Positions 1 to 5,262 of a DNA stretch of 5,262 bases are shown here, piece after piece. Made by a program: the position numbers and the translations under genes. Source of the DNA: Caryophanales bacterium UBA4365 (GTDB taxonomy: Bacteria; Bacillota_I; Bacilli_A; RFN20; CAG-826); contig DGSJ01000066.1 in the NCBI GenBank assembly GCA_002393905.1, positions 1 through 5,262 of the forward strand, in the 5' to 3' direction. The notes below the pieces were generated by a model. It did not search any database. It saw only the letters and a program-made list of their open reading frames with translations, and was not told the DNA's origin. Numbering within the stretch: the first letter of the stretch is position 1; every line of letters begins with the position of its first letter.

Positions 1-13
1 AGCGTTGATTTTG

Positions 14-20
14 AAGGAGA
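14..20 (+). promoter_or_regulatory. Shine-Dalgarno of ackA
   Basis: AAGGAGA lies 7 nt (counted from the end of AAGGAG) before the ATG at 27, close to ideal for a Gram-positive ribosome binding site. The ackA frame has TGA stops at 6-8 and 12-14, so the protein cannot begin further upstream; the alternative Met at residue 5 would be too far from this site. No promoter can be judged because only 26 nt precede the gene, so ackA may be first in its unit or follow an upstream gene. Confidence 0.9.
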
Positions 21-26
21 AATTCG

Positions 27-1220
27 ATGGATAAAGTTATGGCAGTTAATGCTGGTTCATCTTCATTAAAGTTTAAACTTTATGAGATGCCAGAAGAAAA
101 AGTCTTATGTTCTGGTAATGCCGAAAGAATCGGTCATGAAGATGCGATTTTCGGAATTAAATGGGCTGATCAAAGTGAAAAGAAAGTTCTTCCAATCTTA
201 GATCACGCCGCTGCAGTTCAATTAGTTGTTGATGCATTAATCGAAAAGAAAATCATCAAATCAATGGATGAAATCGTTGCGGTTGGACACCGTATCGTTC
301 AAGGTGGTAAATATTTCTCACATAGTGAGTTATTCAATAAAGACACTGAAGACAAGATTGAATCATTGATTCCTCTTGCTCCACTTCATAACAAGGCTCA
401 CCTTGTTGGATTTAGAGCGTTTAAGAAGATTCTTCCAAACGTCACAAGTGTCGCTGTTTTTGATACCGCGTTCCACCAATCTATGGAACCACAAGACTAT
501 GTCTTCCCAATCCCATATGAATACACTGAAAAGTATGACTGCCGTCGTTATGGTGCGCATGGAACTAGCCACCAATATTTATCCCAAGAAGCTCTTAAAT
601 ATTTAAAAGGTATTGAGCACCCACGCATTATTTCGTGTCACATTGGTTCTGGTGCTTCCATCACCGCCATTAAAGATGGCAAATGTGTTGCCACTTCAAT
701 GGGCTTAACTCCACTTGGCGGAATTATGATGGGAACCCGTACTGGTGACCTTGATCCATCCGTGATGAATTACCTCTGCGCATGCACTGGAAAATCCGTT
801 GAAGAAATGTATCAAATCTTCAACAAAAAGAGTGGATTTTTAGGTGTGAGCGAAGTCTCTAATGACTCCCGTGATGTCTTGGCAGCTGTGGAGGCTGGAG
901 ATCCTAAAGCAATATTAGCGAATAAATTATTTATTCGACGTATTGCAGATTTCATCGGTCAATACTATGTTCGATTAGGTGGAGTTGACCTTATCATCTT
1001 CTCTGCCGGAATTGGAGAAAACTCCTATGAAATTAGAGAGAGTATTTGCCGTGAAATTGCTCCAGCGTTAGGTCTAGAAATTGACTATGAATTAAACAAA
1101 GGAAAACGTGGAGTAGAAGTTGTTTTATCTAAACCAGAAAGTAAGGTTAAAGTTGTCGTGATTCCAACCGATGAAGAAGTCATGATTGCTCGTGATACTT
1201 ACTCCTTCTACAAGAAATAA
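27..1220 (+). CDS. ackA: acetate kinase
   Basis: Cytoplasmic acetate kinase (397 aa, the usual family length of about 400), interconverting acetyl phosphate + ADP and acetate + ATP; with phosphotransacetylase it gives substrate-level ATP during fermentation. It has the duplicated ASKHA fold. Visible motifs: N-terminal NAGSSS (residues 8-13), GHRIVQGG (87-94) with substrate-binding Arg89, FDTAFH (145-150) with catalytic Asp146, YGAHGTSH (175-182) with His178, CHIGSGAS (204-211), MGTRTGDLDP (235-244) with Arg238, SAGIGEN (326-332) and PTDEE (380-384) with the metal-binding Glu. By comparison with Methanosarcina thermophila AckA all key catalytic residues (Asn7, Arg91, Asp148, His180, Arg241, Glu384) are kept. 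Two differences stand out: the acetate-pocket Phe179 equivalent is Ala177, and the Asn211 equivalent is Ser208. The start is fixed by the Shine-Dalgarno and upstream in-frame stops. A hairpin terminator 15 nt after the stop suggests the transcript ends here. A butyrate or propionate kinase is less likely given length and motifs, though the pocket change leaves substrate range open. Confidence 0.97.
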   Translation: MDKVMAVNAGSSSLKFKLYEMPEEKVLCSGNAERIGHEDAIFGIKWADQSEKKVLPILDHAAAVQLVVDALIEKKIIKSMDEIVAVGHRIVQGGKYFSHSELFNKDTEDKIESLIPLAPLHNKAHLVGFRAFKKILPNVTSVAVFDTAFHQSMEPQDYVFPIPYEYTEKYDCRRYGAHGTSHQYLSQEALKYLKGIEHPRIISCHIGSGASITAIKDGKCVATSMGLTPLGGIMMGTRTGDLDPSVMNYLCACTGKSVEEMYQIFNKKSGFLGVSEVSNDSRDVLAAVEAGDPKAILANKLFIRRIADFIGQYYVRLGGVDLIIFSAGIGENSYEIRESICREIAPALGLEIDYELNKGKRGVEVVLSKPESKVKVVVIPTDEEVMIARDTYSFYKK

Positions 1221-1235
1221 AAACACAAAAATAAT

Positions 1236-1265
1236 AGAAGAAAGCGCATAGCGCTTTTTTCTTTT
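1236..1265 (+). terminator. intrinsic terminator after ackA
   Basis: A 12-bp stem, 1236-1247 against 1251-1262, closes on an ATA loop. The core AAAGCGC/GCGCTTT is fully paired, with one G-U pair below it. The right arm runs into TTTTTTCTTTT, a clear U-tract. It starts 15 nt after the ackA stop, so it should end the ackA transcript. Its tail stops 2 nt before the predicted -35 of nrnA. The A-rich left flank is weaker as a U-tract for the opposite strand. Confidence 0.9.
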
Positions 1266-1267
1266 GC

Positions 1268-1296
1268 TTGAATCAGAAAGATAAATAATCTATTAT
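1268..1296 (+). promoter_or_regulatory. predicted sigma-A promoter of nrnA
   Basis: TTGAAT at 1268-1273 (4 of 6 to TTGACA) and TATTAT at 1291-1296 (5 of 6 to TATAAT) are separated by exactly 17 nt. The expected start point is about 1302-1306, and A1302 and A1306 are the purines available. The ATG begins at 1306, giving a leader of 0-4 nt. AT-rich DNA yields chance -10 matches, but the ideal spacing and the placement between a terminator and a start codon with no Shine-Dalgarno support this one. Confidence 0.65.
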
Positions 1297-1305
1297 TTAA
1301 TATCC

Positions 1306-2301
1306 ATGAAAAACAAACTGATTTTAAATAGAGTAAAAACTTATCAAAAAGAAATTCGTCTTTTTTATAAAAAGATTGAAGAATTCGACCGTATTGTTGT
1401 CTATCGTCACAATAAACCAGATTATGACGCTTTAGGCACACAACTTGGTTTAGTCGAATTTTTAAAAACAAATTATCCAAATAAAGAAGTTCATTATGTT
1501 GGTGATGACCACGTCACTTTAACTGGTAGATGTTTCCGAAAAATGGAAGTTCTTCCTGATGAGTGGTTCAATGAACCATTCTTAGCCATTTTTGTTGATA
1601 CATCCAAGTCTGATCGTGTTGGCTTACCAACTGAATTTGAGTCATTTAAAAAAGCGACTTATCAAATCAAAATTGACCACCACCCAAATGTTGATCCGTA
1701 TGGCGATCTTCAAATCGTTGATATTTCCATGTCAGCGGCTGGTGAACTAGTCGCTGACATTCTTCTTCTTTCTAAGAAAGAAATTTCGAAAGAATGTGCA
1801 ACCGAACTTTATAAAGCAATCGTCGGAGATAGCGGACGATTCCTTTATGACTCGGTTGTTCCATCAACTTTTGAAGTCGCTAAACTCCTTCTTGAAAAAG
1901 GTATTGATTTATCAAAGACATACGCTGAGATGTATAACCAAAATCTCAGTGATTTAGAAGTCACCGCTTATGTCATGAAAAACTATCACGTTACTCCACA
2001 TGGAGTGGCTTATTATGTTCTTGATGATGCAGCATTGCAGAAATTCCATCTAGCTCCAGAAAGAGGTAAAGAAAACGTAAACGTTTTTTCTCACTTCGAT
2101 GGTATTCATGCTTGGTGTTCCATTACCGAAGATAAGAAAAAAGGTGAATGGAGAGTCTCAATTCGCTCAGCGAAAGATTCGATTGAGGAAGTCGCAATGA
2201 GACATAACGGAGGCGGACATGCCCAAGCGAGTGGATGCAAAATCAAATCGTTTGATGAAGTCAAAGACTTACTCAATGATTTAGACCAATTATTTGCTTA
2301 A
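1306..2301 (+). CDS. nrnA: DHH/DHHA1 phosphoesterase, NrnA-type nanoRNase and pAp phosphatase
   Basis: Cytoplasmic 331-aa Mn-dependent phosphoesterase of the RecJ-like DHH superfamily. NrnA proteins degrade 2-5 nt RNAs left by other RNases and dephosphorylate 3'-phosphoadenosine 5'-phosphate (pAp) to AMP. The N-terminal DHH domain (about 25-190) shows motif I RHNKPDYDALG (34-44; His35, Asp39, Asp41), motif II FVDT (Asp98), motif III KIDHHPNVDPYGDL (122-135; Asp124, His125, His126) and motif IV GDSGRF (174-179; Asp175). The C-terminal DHHA1 domain (about 230-331) ends in NGGGHAQASG (301-310), the RNA-binding loop. Motif III and its flank match B. subtilis NrnA (YtqI) almost exactly from memory. 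The N-terminus is about 15 residues longer before motif I than in that protein. The start is well bounded: an in-frame TAA lies at 1282-1284 and no other ATG occurs between it and motif I. No Shine-Dalgarno precedes it. A stand-alone DHH/DHHA1 protein could instead act on pApA or c-di-AMP (Pde2/PdeM-like), and sequence alone does not decide that. Confidence 0.92.
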   Translation: MKNKLILNRVKTYQKEIRLFYKKIEEFDRIVVYRHNKPDYDALGTQLGLVEFLKTNYPNKEVHYVGDDHVTLTGRCFRKMEVLPDEWFNEPFLAIFVDTSKSDRVGLPTEFESFKKATYQIKIDHHPNVDPYGDLQIVDISMSAAGELVADILLLSKKEISKECATELYKAIVGDSGRFLYDSVVPSTFEVAKLLLEKGIDLSKTYAEMYNQNLSDLEVTAYVMKNYHVTPHGVAYYVLDDAALQKFHLAPERGKENVNVFSHFDGIHAWCSITEDKKKGEWRVSIRSAKDSIEEVAMRHNGGGHAQASGCKIKSFDEVKDLLNDLDQLFA

Positions 2302-2314
2302 TTAATCTAAATGT

Positions 2315-2350
2315 AAAAAGATGTCATTATTGTGATATCTTTTTCTTTTT
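2315..2350 (+). terminator. intrinsic terminator after nrnA
   Basis: A 12-bp stem, AAAAAGATGTCA at 2315-2326 against TGATATCTTTTT at 2333-2344, has one G-U pair and a 6-nt loop (2327-2332). It is followed by CTTTTTATTTT. It begins 13 nt after the nrnA stop. The stem is mostly A-T, so it is weaker than the ackA one and may allow some read-through into dnaE. Its A-rich left flank (TTTTTACATTT on the other strand) could let it act in both directions, although nothing in the window reads toward it from the right. Confidence 0.8.
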
Positions 2351-2355
2351 ATTTT

Positions 2356-2363
2356 GCTATCAT
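2356..2363 (+). promoter_or_regulatory. predicted extended -10 promoter of dnaE
   Basis: TGC followed by TATCAT (hexamer 2358-2363, 5 of 6 to TATAAT) forms an extended -10 element of the TGnTATAAT type, which can work without a good -35. No -35 is found at 16-18 nt; TTGTGA at 2330-2335 is 22 nt away, too far, and lies in the terminator hairpin. The usual 7-nt distance from the hexamer end puts the start point on A2370, the first base of the dnaE ATG. An overlapping TATAAA at 2363-2368 would start transcription inside the gene and is not preferred. Confidence 0.6.
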
Positions 2364-2369
2364 ATAAAT

Positions 2370-5262
2370 ATGTCGTTTACTCCATTACGCGTTTTTAGTG
2401 GATATTCGTTTACGAAATCTGGTTTAAAAATAGACCAGTATTTAAGTGCGGCAAAAAAGCTTGGTTATAAACAAGTTGGTTTATGTGATTATCGTAGTTT
2501 GTCTGGTGCTCCTTCTTTTTGTAAAGAAGCACAAAAGTTAGGATTAAAAGCAATTGTTGGGGAAGAGATCGAAGTTGATAATCTTCATTTTTGTTTGTTC
2601 CCAATTAGTGAGAACGGTTATAAGAACTTCTTAACGATTTGTAACCTCAATCAAAGATGGCAGACCACCGTTTCAACGTTAAAAGATTACCAAGAAGATA
2701 TCGTTGTTGTTCTTCCAAGCGATAACGATCCAATTAAGAAAGCGTTCTTAGAAGACAAGAATAAATTCTCATTAGCTTTAGCAAGATTATCTCGTGGTTT
2801 TGATCACTTCTATTTAGGTCTAGAAAAATCAAACCAACCAGAATTTATTAAAGATTTTAGAGAATTCTGTTTTGTTCGTGGATACAAATTAGCGGCTTTC
2901 CCACATATCAAATACGTTAAAAAAGAAGACGAAATTATCTTAAAAATGATGGAGTCAATCGATACCAAAGATGTCTTGAGTGAAAAACAGGCCGTTGGTA
3001 ACGACTACTTAATTAGTAACGAAGAAGCCACTTCCTTTTATAAGGAAGACGAAATACAAAACTCCAACGAAATTGGTGAATTATGTAATTTAGAATTCAT
3101 TGCAAAACGTGGACAAATGATTCATTTTGAAAACGATCTTGGATTAAGTAGTGATGAATATTTAAGTAAAATTACCCACGAATTGCTGGTGAAAAAAGGA
3201 AAAACTTCACAAGAATATTTAGACCGTCTAGATTTTGAATTAAACACGATTAAACAAATGGGTTATTCCGATTATTTCTTAATCGTTCATGACTATGTTC
3301 AATATGCTCGAGACATGGATATTGCGGTTGGTCCTGGTCGAGGCTCCGCTGCTGGCTCATTAGTGGCCTATGTCTTAGGCATCACCGTTCCAGATCCAAT
3401 CGAAAACAACTTACTTTTTGAACGTTTCTTAAATCCACATCGTCAAACAATGCCTGATATTGACGTGGACTTCTCGGATGTTGACCGCGAAAGAGTTGTT
3501 CAATATCTTAAAGATAAATATGGAAACGACCACGTCGCCAAGATTATTGCTATCCAAAAGATGGGAGCTAAACAATCTCTTCGTGATGTTGGCCGAATCT
3601 TTAACTATCCGAAACACGACATCGAATTATTTACAAAACTTATTTCCGACGAGAAAGATGACAAACTTACTCTGAGAGAAATCTATAAACAAAACAAAAA
3701 ATTTAGAGACTTAGTCAATGACGATAAGTATTACTTAGAAATTGTTACATTAGCCTCCAAAATCGAAGGTTTTCCTCGTCAAGCTAGTCTACACGCCGTA
3801 GGCGTTGTCTTAAATGCTGAACCATTAGACTCCATTATTCCACTCACATGTGGACTTGATGTTGGCTATGTTGAGCAATTTGAAAAAGACTACCTCGAAG
3901 AACAGGGCTTCTTAAAGATGGATATTTTAGCGATTCGTAACTTATCCCTCATTGACCACTGCTTAGATTTACTTAGAAAACGTGGAATTAACCTCAATCG
4001 TGATGAAATTCCATATGATGATCCAATTGCGATTAAACAAATCGCTTCGCTTAAAACGATGGGCATCTTCCAACTTGAATCAGTTGGTATGAGAAACGCG
4101 ATAAAAACTGTTGCTCCAACATGTTTTGAAGATATTGTCGCAATACTTGCTTTATATCGTCCAGGTCCAATGGATAACATTCCTTCTTTTGGAAGAAGAA
4201 AACATGGAAAAGAACCAATTACCTATATTTCCCCAGTGTTAAAAGAGATTTTATCTCCAACATACGGAATCATGGTTTACCAAGAGCAAGTTATGCAGAT
4301 CGCCAACAAAATGGCAGGATTATCGCTTGCTGAAGCTGATTTACTTCGACGCGCTATTTCGAAAAAAGATCCAGCAAAAATTGCTTCTTTCGAAGAGAAA
4401 TTTATTTCGGGCGCCCTAAAACTTGGCTACAAGCAAAAAGAAGCTAGTGATGTTTTTGAAATGATTAAAAAATTCGGCGATTATGGCTTCAACCGTTCTC
4501 ACGCCATGGTTTACGCCATCTTCTCTTGTCGTATGGCTTACTTAAAAGCCAAATACCCACAAGAGTTCTATGCTTCGATTTTGTCGAATGCATCGACCGA
4601 CGAATTTAATACAACATTAGCTGAGATGAAAGATATTGGATTAAAAGTTTCTGTGCCAAATATCAATCTTTCAACAATGTCATTTGTATTAACAAATAAC
4701 GAAATTATTTTCCCTCTTCAAGCTGTCAAAGGAATTATGGTTGCCTCGGCTTCAGCCATTATCAAAGAGCGACAAGAAGGTGGATTATTTAAAGACATTT
4801 TTGATTTTGTCTTACGTATGGCGAAATACAAACTCAATAACGTCCAACTCATCAATTTAATTGATGCGGGAGCGTTTGATTCTTTAGAGAAATCAAGAAT
4901 GTCTTTAAGAGGAGCTATACCTGCAGCATTAACATATGCTGAAGCTATTGTCAAAGATGATGGTTCAATGGTCATTGATCCAAATATGTTCCCAAAACCA
5001 ACATTTACTCATCAAGAAGATGACTATATTACCAACCTCAACCGCGAAAGAGATGTTCTAGGATTAATGATTAGTGGTTCACCACTTGATTTAGTACAAG
5101 ATACAATCAAAGAACTTGGAGCAGTCTCTATTAAGAGACTACCAAGTACTAAAGGTGATGTTAAAGTCGTTTGTATTTTAAAATCTTCTAGACAAACAAA
5201 GACCAAGAAAGGTCAAACGATGTGCTTTATTACAGTCTATGACTCCACTGGAGAAATGGAAT
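2370..5262 (+). CDS. dnaE: DNA polymerase III subunit alpha, DnaE type (3' end outside the window)
   Basis: Catalytic subunit of a C-family replicative polymerase. 964 codons are present and open to the right edge. In Firmicutes DnaE works with PolC, extending primers on the lagging strand. Domains: PHP (about 1-200), then palm/thumb with ELNTIKQMGYSDYFLIV (290-306), GPGRGSAAG (321-329), PDIDVDF (362-368) holding catalytic Asp365 and Asp367, and KMDIL (516-520) with the third Asp518. Fingers contain YRPGP (596-600), YQEQVMQI (637-644) and GFNRSH (706-711). A helix-hairpin-helix region follows (about 800-840, DAGAFD at 832-837), then ERDVLGLMISGSP (893-905), and an OB fold starting near 931 that is cut by the window edge. 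The palm lies about 35 residues earlier than in E. coli DnaE, so the protein is compact; I infer a full length of roughly 1,000-1,050 aa. PHP metal ligands are lost, and no exonuclease domain is inserted, which separates it from PolC. The start matches the family N-terminus; no Shine-Dalgarno precedes it. Confidence 0.97.
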   Translation, partial: MSFTPLRVFSGYSFTKSGLKIDQYLSAAKKLGYKQVGLCDYRSLSGAPSFCKEAQKLGLKAIVGEEIEVDNLHFCLFPISENGYKNFLTICNLNQRWQTTVSTLKDYQEDIVVVLPSDNDPIKKAFLEDKNKFSLALARLSRGFDHFYLGLEKSNQPEFIKDFREFCFVRGYKLAAFPHIKYVKKEDEIILKMMESIDTKDVLSEKQAVGNDYLISNEEATSFYKEDEIQNSNEIGELCNLEFIAKRGQMIHFENDLGLSSDEYLSKITHELLVKKGKTSQEYLDRLDFELNTIKQMGYSDYFLIVHDYVQYARDMDIAVGPGRGSAAGSLVAYVLGITVPDPIENNLLFERFLNPHRQTMPDIDVDFSDVDRERVVQYLKDKYGNDHVAKIIAIQKMGAKQSLRDVGRIFNYPKHDIELFTKLISDEKDDKLTLREIYKQNKKFRDLVNDDKYYLEIVTLASKIEGFPRQASLHAVGVVLNAEPLDSIIPLTCGLDVGYVEQFEKDYLEEQGFLKMDILAIRNLSLIDHCLDLLRKRGINLNRDEIPYDDPIAIKQIASLKTMGIFQLESVGMRNAIKTVAPTCFEDIVAILALYRPGPMDNIPSFGRRKHGKEPITYISPVLKEILSPTYGIMVYQEQVMQIANKMAGLSLAEADLLRRAISKKDPAKIASFEEKFISGALKLGYKQKEASDVFEMIKKFGDYGFNRSHAMVYAIFSCRMAYLKAKYPQEFYASILSNASTDEFNTTLAEMKDIGLKVSVPNINLSTMSFVLTNNEIIFPLQAVKGIMVASASAIIKERQEGGLFKDIFDFVLRMAKYKLNNVQLINLIDAGAFDSLEKSRMSLRGAIPAALTYAEAIVKDDGSMVIDPNMFPKPTFTHQEDDYITNLNRERDVLGLMISGSPLDLVQDTIKELGAVSIKRLPSTKGDVKVVCILKSSRQTKTKKGQTMCFITVYDSTGEME

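Noticed and set aside
1208..1480. Open frame on the minus strand crossing the ackA-nrnA gap.
   Set aside because: It overlaps a strong terminator, the nrnA promoter and the nrnA N-terminus, has no recognisable motif and no ribosome binding site. The shorter minus-strand frames inside ackA and dnaE are rejected for the same reason.
2071..2089. Terminator-like inverted repeat inside nrnA (AAAACG-TAAA-CGTTTT followed by TT).
   Set aside because: It lies in the middle of an intact DHHA1 coding region, the stem is short and mostly A-T, and the bases encode ordinary residues (K-E-N-V-N-V-F). A chance palindrome is the simpler reading.
2301..2369. Extension of dnaE upstream, since its frame stays open back to the nrnA stop.
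   Set aside because: The upstream codons contain no ATG, GTG or TTG start with a ribosome binding site, would translate the terminator hairpin, and the family N-terminus matches the ATG at 2370.
27..5261. Use of the UGA=Trp code (table 4), as in Mycoplasma.
   Set aside because: All five Trp residues (one in AckA, three in NrnA, one in DnaE) are TGG and no coding frame has an internal TGA. In table 4 AT-rich genomes most Trp codons would be TGA.
1..5262. A novel defence, mobile or other accessory system.
   Set aside because: All coding space is accounted for by three well-known housekeeping families on one strand. There are no direct-repeat arrays, transposase remnants, attachment sites or unexplained gaps; the longest gap is 85 nt.

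Overview
The window is an AT-rich stretch of bacterial chromosome carrying three complete or nearly complete housekeeping genes, all on the + strand and tightly packed: acetate kinase (ackA), a DHH/DHHA1 phosphoesterase of the NrnA type, and the 5' part of a DNA polymerase III alpha subunit (DnaE), which runs off the right edge. Protein sequence style points to a low-GC Gram-positive lineage (Bacilli, Erysipelotrichia or the Mollicutes side of Firmicutes). The phosphoesterase resembles Bacillus subtilis NrnA (YtqI) closely, and in B. subtilis nrnA also lies close to dnaE. All five tryptophans in the three proteins are encoded by TGG, and no coding frame contains an internal TGA, so the standard code (table 11) fits and the UGA=Trp code of Mycoplasma is unlikely. 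I cannot name a genus from sequence alone.

Layout: 1-26 holds only a strong Shine-Dalgarno for ackA (27-1220). A GC-cored hairpin with a U-tract follows its stop codon (about 1236-1265). A good -35/-10 pair (1268-1296) abuts it and ends only 9 nt before the nrnA start (1306-2301). A second hairpin terminator (2315-2350) follows, then an extended -10 (2356-2363) whose expected start point coincides with the A of the dnaE ATG (2370-5262, incomplete). Each gene therefore appears to be its own transcription unit, and nrnA and dnaE are predicted to be leaderless or nearly so, while ackA uses a classical Shine-Dalgarno.

Functionally the genes are not one pathway. AckA makes ATP from acetyl phosphate in fermentation. 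NrnA would clear 2-5 nt RNAs and pAp. DnaE is a replicative polymerase, which in Firmicutes works beside PolC. I found no mobile element, CRISPR array, tRNA, rRNA or novel multi-gene system. The points most worth a second look are the leaderless start architecture, the eroded PHP metal site and atypical C-terminal motifs of DnaE, and two substitutions at conserved AckA active-site positions.
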